From positions 1-33,867 of the forward strand of contig JALRKF010000035.1 of NCBI GenBank assembly GCA_023254905.1: a stretch of 33,867 bases of DNA, in the 5' to 3' direction. The DNA is from Crocinitomicaceae bacterium (lineage in GTDB: Bacteria > Bacteroidota > Bacteroidia > Flavobacteriales_D > Crocinitomicaceae). This document shows, piece after piece, positions 7,540 to 14,804 of this stretch. The notes under the pieces are model-generated. The model searched no databases. It was given only the letters and a program-made list of their open reading frames with translations, and was not told the origin of the DNA. Every line of letters begins with the position of its first letter. Within the stretch, counting starts at the first letter, position 1. The position numbers and the translations under genes are program-made.

Positions 7540-8304
7540 TTATACTTTTTGGATTTTGAAGGCCATGTGTAATGGTAAATCTTCAAGAGGTCCAAAGAAA
7601 TCCTCATCAAACTTAATGTGTTCTTTGGTGATGTGTAATTCGTGCACTTCAGGAAGTGTAGTAAAGTTTGCGCTTTTCAGGCAAGTGAAATAATCCTGAA
7701 CAGTTTTGTGAATACATTGAACGTTGACTGCGATGCCATCTCGACGCCAAATTTCTCCTGGGAATAACTTATTCCTCCCTGAGAAGTAACCACCCTTAAC
7801 GTCAAAGTAAAAAGGATACTTATCCTTTTTCAGATAGGCCAATAGTGGATGAGGAACTGAAAAAATAAATCGTCCACCTGGTTTAAGAAGTTCAAAAACT
7901 TTTTCCATTACCATCTGAGTTTCTTCAACATTGAGATAATTGAATAAAAACATAGCAAGGATCAGATCATATTCCTCTCGTTGCTCAACTTTGAAGTCTA
8001 AAATATTACTTGTTCGGTAAGTTGAATGTCGAATATTTTCATCTTCCTGAATGCGTATTGCATTTGAGATCATCTTATCAGAAATATCTATTCCATCAAC
8101 ATGTTTAGCCCCTCGCTTTAGCATTTGTCTTCCTACATAACCCTCTCCGCATCCGACATCGAGAATATTGAGACCTTGCAGTGGTTCACACATATCCAAT
8201 ACAAATGGACGAGCAGAAAAATCTGAAAGCAAAATCGGCTCATTGCGGCTCCAATCATCTGCTTGGTTGTTGTATAATAGTTTTGGGTCTTTTTCCGCTT
8301 TCAT
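7540..8304 (-). CDS. Class I SAM-dependent methyltransferase
   Basis: I use the ATG at 8304 (254 residues). The longer version begins at TTG 8325, inside a candidate promoter box. In the longer numbering, motif I is ILDVGCGEG (54-62), followed by an acidic D80 in GIDIS and the post-motif EYDLILAMFLFNYL. LKPGGRFIFSVPHPLLAY matches motif III of UbiE/BioC-type small-molecule methyltransferases. The C-terminal third (YFSGRNKLFPGEIWRRDGI onward) resembles the cap region of this class and should hold the acceptor. It is translationally coupled to the Fe/2OG oxygenase and lies next to the HDO/cupin pair, so a shared tailoring or biosynthetic pathway is plausible. The substrate is unknown. Confidence 0.88.
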   Translation of the reverse strand: MKAEKDPKLLYNNQADDWSRNEPILLSDFSARPFVLDMCEPLQGLNILDVGCGEGYVGRQMLKRGAKHVDGIDISDKMISNAIRIQEDENIRHSTYRTSNILDFKVEQREEYDLILAMFLFNYLNVEETQMVMEKVFELLKPGGRFIFSVPHPLLAYLKKDKYPFYFDVKGGYFSGRNKLFPGEIWRRDGIAVNVQCIHKTVQDYFTCLKSANFTTLPEVHELHITKEHIKFDEDFFGPLEDLPLHMAFKIQKV

Positions 8305-8322
8305 GTTACTTTTTTTGTCGAT

Positions 8323-8347
8323 CAAATCTAGTTCGATTTCAAAGCTA
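8323..8347 (-). promoter_or_regulatory. Candidate promoter boxes for the methyltransferase-oxygenase operon
   Basis: On the minus strand TAGATTTG (8330-8323) and TAGCTTTG (8347-8340) both match TAnnTTTG. The nearer one would place transcription start about a dozen bases ahead of the ATG at 8304. No good TTG box is seen at the expected distance, so support is partial. Confidence 0.35.
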
Positions 8348-8358
8348 AGCTAATGTAT

Positions 8359-8385
8359 AAATCTGAATTCATAACTATCAGATTT
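8359..8385 (-). terminator. Weak hairpin after the T9SS protein gene
   Basis: AAATCTGA (8359-8366) and TCAGATTT (8378-8385) form an 8-bp stem around an 11-base loop, directly after the minus-strand stop codon. The stem is AT-rich and the T tail (TTTATAC) is short, so this is a weak terminator candidate. Confidence 0.4.
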
Positions 8386-10425
8386 TTATTGTTTGATTAA
8401 TCTCAACAAAGTGCGCTGGTCTTTACCATCAGTTAATTCAATCCAATATATTCCTGCTGGTTGATTCAGCTTATATTTAATAAAATCAACGTTCTTGTGT
8501 TTTTTGCTTTCTAAAAGCATTCCAGAAGCATCCATAATTTTGAGCCTAACATTTTCTATTGATGAATTAAATTCAACAAAGAAAACTCCGTCTGTAGGAT
8601 TTGGATAAATGTTGAAATCAGTAGTAAAGGTATTCTCGATAATATTGGTCATCATAACTGTCAAACAAGCCGAGGTGTCAACACATCCATTTTCTGTTAG
8701 CTCCAAAGCATAAATTCCGCTGATCACAGGTAAATAAGTAGCATTAGTTGCTCCCTGAATAGGCTCGTATTCATTATCACAGTCTAACCATTGAAAAGCA
8801 TCTGCAACTGTAAAATCTGTATATAGTGTGTCTCCACTGTTATAAACGGAATTGTCAATATTAACAACTCTAATATTGTTGTATGTGAGACTATCTTCTC
8901 CATTAATTGACAAATCATAAACCACGTAACTAGTATCCGAATACAAGGCTATTTGAGTGCCATCCGGAAATAAATACTCAATACCACTGCAAACAGTGTC
9001 ATAGGTTATCATCATTGAAGTAGGGGAGTCTCTAAACCCGAGTAATTTGAGGCCAGTAGTTTCTCCGTCATAGGCCATTTGAGATAGGTAATAGGGATCA
9101 GAGGAAATGTAGTCGATGCTATCGGCTGATCTCAATATAAATACAGGATAACTGTTTAAATAAGGTTTTGTTTTGAACTGCTCTCCCAGCTGATAATTAT
9201 TTGGTGTTGCGGAAATTAATTGGTTGTTAGATTCAAATAAATAGTAAATAGAATCTACATCATACTTCATCGGGGTGTAGGCCGTATCAAGACAATTATT
9301 GATTAGATCGTAATTTACAATTGAATTCTTACAGGAGTCTACATTGGCTCCGAGCACATAGAAATATCTGAAGCTCATCGATCTACCAAATCCCAATTGT
9401 CCATTTGATGGAAAACGGATCATTTCGAAAACATGATAATCGCGGTTGTTCCAGGTCGCACTCAAGTTTCCTGCATCGCCATATCTGAAAACGTTATTAT
9501 TAGTATTCGTTGTTTTTGGATGCGCCATCGCAAGGGCAGGGGAGTTACCTGTACTATCAGATGACCAAGCGACCCATCCACCAGTATTTACCGTTTGCAC
9601 TACGGGTGTTTGGCCATAAAGACCTGTCGTTAAATTATAGTTATTTGTTGGTGTTGAGATGAAAAAGTGATCAAGGTTTGAATTACGTACTCCGCCCCAA
9701 GGCATATTTAGAAAACTAATATTGTCGTTACCGAAATTATATATCATATTATCAACTTGGATTATGCCAGCTCCTTTGTTTGTATAGGTTGTGTAGTAAA
9801 GTAAATGAGATTTATGATTAATATTCAGTAAATCCTCCGTATGTGCCTGCTGACCCCAGTTTACAGTTGTGAAAGACATATTAGTCGAATCGTAATAACT
9901 CGCAATTAAAGGAGAGTAAAACGGTTTATTTTGAGAGGGTGTTTTCAGATATACTCCGGCTTGGTGAATAAAGTAAGAGGAATCTGGTGTGTTATTTAAA
10001 GCTCCATCTACAGCGACCATTTGCCAGACTTCATCTACCCAAGGTGCATAAGAGGTGCCTCCGCCATAGCTCGGCTGAACCCAGTTAATTGGTCTCCATT
10101 GTGGAGGGACAGATTCACCAAATATCCCTCGAAAAGAATAAAGCTGCCCTCCCTTTCCTATGCGAATACTGTACGATTGGCTCGTATCTTGTGAGTTTAT
10201 GTAAGATAATTGAGCGTTAAAAACTACATTCTCAGGAAAGCTATCTACTGCCCAAATTGAAGGAGAGACGGAATATGTTTTTTTAAATTCAAATCCATTG
10301 GAATCAATGTTGCTGAGGTTACTGTTGAACCAATTGGAGCACAACAAACTATCTTTATTTTGTGCATTGGTAACAAACACAAAAAGGTTTAATGCTAAGA
10401 ATGAAATTAATGTGTGATATCTCAT
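8386..10425 (-). CDS. Secreted protein of unknown function with T9SS sorting domain
   Basis: This 679-residue protein has a cleavable signal peptide (MRYHTLISFLALNLFVFVTNAQ). The large middle region (about 40-370) is rich in aromatic residues and Asn/Thr. It has motifs such as IRIGKGGQLYSFRGIFGES and GGGTSYAPWVDEVWQMVAVD that suggest a beta-rich, possibly carbohydrate-active or carbohydrate-binding domain, though I cannot name a family. Around residues 480-590 is an Ig/PKD-like module (CDNEYEPIQGATNATYLPVISGIYALELTENGCVD would be its core). The last ~80 residues are a type A sorting domain (IYPNPTDGVFFVEF ... PAGIYWIEL ... LLRLIKQ). The gene starts 13 bases after the HTTM-like gene, so read-through from that operon is possible. 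Confidence 0.8.
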   Translation of the reverse strand: MRYHTLISFLALNLFVFVTNAQNKDSLLCSNWFNSNLSNIDSNGFEFKKTYSVSPSIWAVDSFPENVVFNAQLSYINSQDTSQSYSIRIGKGGQLYSFRGIFGESVPPQWRPINWVQPSYGGGTSYAPWVDEVWQMVAVDGALNNTPDSSYFIHQAGVYLKTPSQNKPFYSPLIASYYDSTNMSFTTVNWGQQAHTEDLLNINHKSHLLYYTTYTNKGAGIIQVDNMIYNFGNDNISFLNMPWGGVRNSNLDHFFISTPTNNYNLTTGLYGQTPVVQTVNTGGWVAWSSDSTGNSPALAMAHPKTTNTNNNVFRYGDAGNLSATWNNRDYHVFEMIRFPSNGQLGFGRSMSFRYFYVLGANVDSCKNSIVNYDLINNCLDTAYTPMKYDVDSIYYLFESNNQLISATPNNYQLGEQFKTKPYLNSYPVFILRSADSIDYISSDPYYLSQMAYDGETTGLKLLGFRDSPTSMMITYDTVCSGIEYLFPDGTQIALYSDTSYVVYDLSINGEDSLTYNNIRVVNIDNSVYNSGDTLYTDFTVADAFQWLDCDNEYEPIQGATNATYLPVISGIYALELTENGCVDTSACLTVMMTNIIENTFTTDFNIYPNPTDGVFFVEFNSSIENVRLKIMDASGMLLESKKHKNVDFIKYKLNQPAGIYWIELTDGKDQRTLLRLIKQ

Positions 10426-10438
10426 AATTTAAATATAT

Positions 10439-11287
10439 CTAATCAACTCCAGAAATTGTTTCAGTTTTCATTCTTTCTATTTGTTTCATTGGAATAAATA
10501 CTACAAATAAAATCCACAGTTGCAAAAATGAAACGTCGACAAGAATAGTAGTGATTAAATGAAAAATAACCCCAATCACGATCAAATAGTAATCAAACCG
10601 ACGTGTAAAAAATGCTAAGATGAATGATGCTTCCATGGATACTCCCAGAATCAAAGCAATATCAGCGAGTAAAGGGTAATTTGACAAATTAAACATTGCT
10701 GTCTCCAGAAAATTCATTTTATAATCATCAATCGCTAATCGATCAACATAATTATGCTCAATTAACCATCGCATTTGACCTGAATTAAAAACGGATCCTC
10801 GAAATATTTTCCAGATTGCAGCAGATGCGTAGATAAATGCAACAAAATATCTCAAACCAGTAAAAGCCAATGAAAAGGTTTTGAGCGACTTGAAACAAAA
10901 CGGAACTATCAACAAGGATAGTGTAATTATATTGTGATAATGCCAACATTGATAGGAGTTCAGCAAAACGCAATAAACCAAAAAGAATATTCCAGTAAGT
11001 AATGGTAAAACAATGCGTTTTGGAAAGAATGCAGTAAGCAGGCAGAGTGCGCTTAGCGTGATATCAAAAGTTAGTGCTACAGGATAATTTGATCTTGTTA
11101 ATTCACCAATGCCAGTTAAATGAATAATCCAATAAGTCAAATCTAAATCCAATCGCAATAAAACAGGTGATTCCAATTGACTTAACATTAAATCAGCCCA
11201 CCATTGATAGGAAATCACAAAGAACAACCAAACAAACACCAATCTAGTTAGTCGAATACGTGAAATATCGTTGTAAAAAGGGATCAT
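10439..11287 (-). CDS. HTTM-like multi-pass membrane protein
   Basis: This 282-residue integral membrane protein has about seven to eight hydrophobic helices. The segment FVAFIYASAAIWKIFRGSVF, followed by a loop and helices, resembles the HTTM (vitamin-K-dependent gamma-carboxylase-like transmembrane) family and related DoxX-like proteins. The carboxylase lumenal domain and its catalytic lysine motif are absent, so I do not assign carboxylase activity. Its ATG overlaps the TGA of the upstream single-pass protein by 4 bases (ATGA), which indicates translational coupling and suggests the two proteins act together. The role is unknown. Confidence 0.65.
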   Translation of the reverse strand: MIPFYNDISRIRLTRLVFVWLFFVISYQWWADLMLSQLESPVLLRLDLDLTYWIIHLTGIGELTRSNYPVALTFDITLSALCLLTAFFPKRIVLPLLTGIFFLVYCVLLNSYQCWHYHNIITLSLLIVPFCFKSLKTFSLAFTGLRYFVAFIYASAAIWKIFRGSVFNSGQMRWLIEHNYVDRLAIDDYKMNFLETAMFNLSNYPLLADIALILGVSMEASFILAFFTRRFDYYLIVIGVIFHLITTILVDVSFLQLWILFVVFIPMKQIERMKTETISGVD

Positions 11288-11838
11288 TTAAAATTTAGTT
11301 TTGCCACAGGTTTCTCGAGAATTTTCTCAACGGTCCTGTTATTTCGGAAAACCAAAACAGAGTTTCCAACTTCTAACTCCCGAACCTCTAGCTCAAAAAT
11401 TCTCTCAATGTAACGTTTCAACCAATTTAAAAAGACATCTCTGTCAGATACATCATTGACAAGACGTTTTTCAATTGTAGAATAGAGAGATTTAGAGCAT
11501 TTATTTTTCAAATGTTTTTTGAGAATATGTCTTGTTGATGTTTGATAAGATTTCTCTTCGAGTTGGATAAAATACATGATAGGTATTTGTATCATTTCTC
11601 GAGTTGGTCTGGAAATATTGGGTAAATCAAGATTCTCCCCATTCACCTTTACATATATTCGATCAAATTTACCAGTTGGAGATTGACGATCAGAATAATG
11701 CGCCCACAAGAAAAAAGGGGTAATCTCAATCTTTGATAACGAACACCAGATTGTCGCAAGGATGAAGAATGTAAAAAATACAAAAGCTGTTTTCGATTGT
11801 CGCCATGCCGAGCGTAGGAAGAAATTCATACGATCCAT
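11284..11838 (-). CDS. Single-pass membrane protein, partner of the HTTM-like protein
   Basis: This 184-residue protein has one transmembrane segment near the N-terminus (about 19-38, FVFFTFFILATIWCSL) followed by a mixed soluble domain rich in Lys, Arg and Glu. Topology is likely N-in with the soluble part in the periplasm. I do not recognise the family. An internal ATG (M4) is an alternative start. It is the first gene of a minus-strand operon and overlaps the HTTM-like gene by 4 bases. HTTM proteins in other bacteria are often paired with a small membrane-anchored protein, so this pairing may be functional; that is inference. Confidence 0.6.
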   Translation of the reverse strand: MDRMNFFLRSAWRQSKTAFVFFTFFILATIWCSLSKIEITPFFLWAHYSDRQSPTGKFDRIYVKVNGENLDLPNISRPTREMIQIPIMYFIQLEEKSYQTSTRHILKKHLKNKCSKSLYSTIEKRLVNDVSDRDVFLNWLKRYIERIFELEVRELEVGNSVLVFRNNRTVEKILEKPVAKLNFK

Positions 11839-11982
11839 TGATTATTACGCATGTAAGATGCGAAAAATCATTCATAATTTTAGTAATCTTATCTTATCAA
11901 AACTTACTTAAAATTTAATTAGATTTTTCGAATCTATTAGATGAAGATCGTTTACAGTTATTGCAAACTTGGTTATTAGAAG

Positions 11983-12672
11983 ATGAAAACAATTAATTAC
12001 AGTGATGGGGAAGGACTTGAAATTATTCAAAGTTCACTTCGTCGAGGTGGGATTCTGTTGAATCTTAATAATGTTTTTGCAGTTGTTTCCACAGCAAGTG
12101 ATTTCGGAATAGAAGCGTTGAGTAAAATAAAAAAACGCAAAGAGGGGAAATCATATGGCTCCATGGTTTCCGATCCTTTTAGATTCATTCAAGAATCACA
12201 ATTGGATAGCATTGCAAAGGAGAGGTTAAGTGTTTTAGCCAATACTGGGGCATTGGAAGGTTCATTTATTCGACTTCCATGGGTCAATAATAATCAAAAG
12301 GATATTGTTATGAATGGAACACATCAAGGACTTGTATTGAGTGAACCAGTTAAAACCTTTTGTGAGCAAGTTGAATTTAGACTTGAGGATGAGTTCAAAG
12401 ATATTTTTATGCCTCGATTATTGTGTTCAAGTGCAAATATTAGTGGAGACCAAAGGGGCTCGATCACGGATAGAGAGACCGCTATTAGATTTGGAATCGA
12501 TAGAGAAATTGAATTATTTGTTGATTTTAATTTTGATAAAAAAGAAATCACAAAAGGCTCATTTCCAATTTTTTCATTTTCGGAATCTACCTATATCGTT
12601 GAGAGAGAGGGCCCTAACAAAGAAAAAATAGAGAGAAAATTAAAGGATTTTGGATTCTTAAATAGTGTTTAG
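11983..12672 (+). CDS. Divergent YrdC/Sua5-like protein lacking canonical motif I
   Basis: This 229-residue protein shares the frame of the YrdC/Sua5/TsaC family, which makes threonylcarbamoyl-AMP for the t6A modification of tRNA. Conserved parts are RRGGILLNLNN at the first strand, KIKKRKEGKSYGSMVSD in place of the KxR...KPL loop, an RLP segment after GALEGSF, and SSANISGDQRGSITDRETAI matching STSANxSG. However, the normally invariant PTDTVYGL/PTEAVFG segment is replaced by LNLNNVFAVV, and the PGPxT motif reads TGALEG. It is therefore unlikely to be the housekeeping enzyme and may use another substrate or none. The promoter region is shared with the divergent HTTM operon. Its 3' end overlaps the convergent MmgE/PrpD gene by 15 bases. 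Confidence 0.72.
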   Translation: MKTINYSDGEGLEIIQSSLRRGGILLNLNNVFAVVSTASDFGIEALSKIKKRKEGKSYGSMVSDPFRFIQESQLDSIAKERLSVLANTGALEGSFIRLPWVNNNQKDIVMNGTHQGLVLSEPVKTFCEQVEFRLEDEFKDIFMPRLLCSSANISGDQRGSITDRETAIRFGIDREIELFVDFNFDKKEITKGSFPIFSFSESTYIVEREGPNKEKIERKLKDFGFLNSV

Positions 12673-14055
12673 AATGTCAATAATAGAGTCTAGACTTTCA
12701 TATTTATGAATACTTAATAGATGCTTTTCTAAATCTTTTATATCCCTTTCATCGAGCATCGGACGGCAACAAGAAGAAAATTTTGCACTCAACTCATCTT
12801 CAGTCATCGGTGTTTTCCAATGTCCTGGCCAGCTATCACAACTAATCGGATCTTGCGATTCTGTTTGGATGATAACATACATTTCACCGAAATCACGAGG
12901 AATATCTGGGTCTAGCTTCAATTTTATCCTCTTTAGATAGTTTTGTATTTTGGGCGAACTAAGCCTTTCATCGGTAAAACTCTCAGAATTGACATAGCCA
13001 TCAATGAGTGAAACAGCGATATTATACTGGAAGCTGAATCGTGCCTCATTGGAATCTATCGGATTTGGCCTGTCACAATAATTAAATATTGGAACTGAAA
13101 CATTAATATCCCCATTTGAGTGGTTTCCCTTGTGTACTTGAAGAGCTGCTTGAATTGCAATTTGCATGGCAGTGTGCGATGGCCATTTTTTAAAGGCAAA
13201 GCCTGGATCATGAAAGCAGCTTAACTCTTCCATTCCTGTCAGTAAAACTTGGAAATTAAAATTGTCCCCCCCAAAAGCCTCTGCCCAGCCACTTCCGGTT
13301 TCAATGATGTTTTTAGATGAGGTTAACCCAAAGGAGGTTAACAAAGCTGCCTCTAATCCTCCTCGAGCGGCATTTCCACAATGTGTAGCTTTTGTCATAG
13401 TACCAATATTACCTGAAAGGCCAGATGATTTGCTTGCAGCGTAACCTATTGCCATACAACATTGCTCTTGTGTTAATCCTAATGCGATTGAAGATGCAAG
13501 AGCACTTCCAAGAGTTCCAACAGTTCCGGGAGGATGAAATCCTTTTTTTTCGAATGGGAAATGGTTTTTGTTCTCGGCGGCCTCAATGTCTGATAATTTC
13601 GCAGCAATGCGCAAGCCAGCTTCAAATTGGATGCCTGCTACAAATGCTTTAAGAAAGGTTTTACCATCAATTTTTTTTGATTGCGCAATAGCTATCAACG
13701 GAGCCAAAACAGGAGATACTGCATGTGTGGGAGGCAGAAACATAGGCTCAAAATCCATGGAGTGTATGGCACAACCATAAATAAATGCAGCATCCGGTAA
13801 ATTTGAATTCTGTTGATATCCAATAATCTTTATTCCGTTCTTTGGCTGATTTGATTCTAGATATTTGGAAAGCACCTGAACAATAGGATGGTTTATTCCA
13901 GCAAGAAGTACACCAAAACCATCACGAATTAAATCTCTAGCGATTTTCGAAATTTCATCGTTTAGGCTATCAATATTGATCCCATAAGCCAGATTAACAA
14001 TTTCACCCGTTACATTGGATCTTTTCTGTTTATAAGAGTTCTTTTCTTCTAACAT
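12658..14055 (-). CDS. MmgE/PrpD family protein
   Basis: This 465-residue protein has the two-domain MmgE/PrpD fold. Family members include 2-methylcitrate dehydratase, cis-aconitate decarboxylase and iminodisuccinate epimerase. Family segments are AAFIYGCAIHSMDFEP near residue 95, the helix PVLAPLIAIAQS, GFHPPGTVGTLGSALASSIALGLT (173-196), MTKATHCGNAARGGLEAALL (219-238), and KKWPSHTAMQIAIQAAL in the small domain. HSMDFEP takes the place of the usual HxxDxD-like active-site segment. No prpB, prpC or acnD lies nearby, so a methylcitrate cycle role is not supported by context, and substrate choice within the family cannot be read by eye. The intergenic region downstream (14056-14234) contains only a long imperfect hairpin. 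Confidence 0.85.
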   Translation of the reverse strand: MLEEKNSYKQKRSNVTGEIVNLAYGINIDSLNDEISKIARDLIRDGFGVLLAGINHPIVQVLSKYLESNQPKNGIKIIGYQQNSNLPDAAFIYGCAIHSMDFEPMFLPPTHAVSPVLAPLIAIAQSKKIDGKTFLKAFVAGIQFEAGLRIAAKLSDIEAAENKNHFPFEKKGFHPPGTVGTLGSALASSIALGLTQEQCCMAIGYAASKSSGLSGNIGTMTKATHCGNAARGGLEAALLTSFGLTSSKNIIETGSGWAEAFGGDNFNFQVLLTGMEELSCFHDPGFAFKKWPSHTAMQIAIQAALQVHKGNHSNGDINVSVPIFNYCDRPNPIDSNEARFSFQYNIAVSLIDGYVNSESFTDERLSSPKIQNYLKRIKLKLDPDIPRDFGEMYVIIQTESQDPISCDSWPGHWKTPMTEDELSAKFSSCCRPMLDERDIKDLEKHLLSIHKYESLDSIIDILNTI

Positions 14056-14163
14056 CTCAAGAAACTTTCATACACTCTACATTCTTTGTAAATAAACTAA
14101 AAAATGCCATACTTATGTCACTTTGAGAAGATAAATAGGAAGTATTTTAATAAAAAGAATCGA

Positions 14164-14222
14164 GTGTATTTTTTAAATTTCTAGATGCTAATTAGATACA
14201 ATTTTGAGATTAAAAAACACAC
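14164..14222 (-). other. Long imperfect inverted repeat downstream of the CIA30 gene
   Basis: 14164-14176 (GTGTATTTTTTAA) can pair with 14210-14222 (TTAAAAAACACAC), with one G-T type mismatch, leaving a 33-base loop. It lies just past the minus-strand stop of the CIA30 gene and may serve as a processing or termination hairpin, but the loop is long for an intrinsic terminator. Confidence 0.3.
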
Positions 14223-14234
14223 TTTCTTATCCTT

Positions 14235-14804
14235 TTATAAGTCAGAAATTAGATCAATTCTATCTAATTCTATTTCAAAGGTTTCGTCTTTCTTGTTTGC
14301 AATAAGAATAGAAAATTGCTCTATAGAGGTCTTATTAAAATTTCGCATATTCAATTTTCTTCCCCGAAAAGAGGGGTAGAATTCATTCAGTTTTAGCTTA
14401 ACGGATTGCCATTTACCGTTGGTTGAAAAAGTTTGTACATAGGAATAATAATCCGTTTTGTTGTGCTTTATTCTGAATTGATATTCCTTCCCGTCGCCTT
14501 TTAAGCGAATTTTAATTGACTTCATATCATTCACATTAACGGGCTCACTCGAGAATCTTACGGATGCGAACCCCCCATAATTTTCTGTAGAAACTTTTCC
14601 TTTGAATAATCCTGTGCCATCCGAAGTAATTGTGAATTTGGAGGTTGATATTCCACCCATAACATCGTCATTCACAATTTTCCAATCGACAGCATCAGAG
14701 CTCGAATTGAAGTCAAAAATATTTCGGGTTAATGGCTCAGAAGAATCAAAAGAGTACATAGCTATCGTTATTGCAGATAATAAGAAGATTCCGATATTTT
14801 TCAT
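14235..14804 (-). CDS. CIA30 (NDUFAF1-like) domain protein, exported
   Basis: This 189-residue protein has a signal peptide or anchor (MKNIGIFLLSAITIAMYSF) and a single CIA30 domain. The hallmark is WKIVNDDVMGGISTSKF followed by GLFKGKVSTENYGGFASVRF. Then come a galactose-binding-like beta-sandwich core (IKIRLKGDGKEYQFRIKHN) and the FEIELDRIDLI end. In mitochondria this family helps assemble complex I; bacterial members are of uncertain function and probably fold as carbohydrate-binding-like sandwiches. Its ATG overlaps the stop of the upstream NAD(P)-binding/DUF2867 gene by 4 bases (ATGA). In plants and cyanobacteria CIA30 is often fused to an NAD(P)-binding domain, so the operon pair mirrors a known fusion. 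Confidence 0.85.
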   Translation of the reverse strand: MKNIGIFLLSAITIAMYSFDSSEPLTRNIFDFNSSSDAVDWKIVNDDVMGGISTSKFTITSDGTGLFKGKVSTENYGGFASVRFSSEPVNVNDMKSIKIRLKGDGKEYQFRIKHNKTDYYSYVQTFSTNGKWQSVKLKLNEFYPSFRGRKLNMRNFNKTSIEQFSILIANKKDETFEIELDRIDLISDL

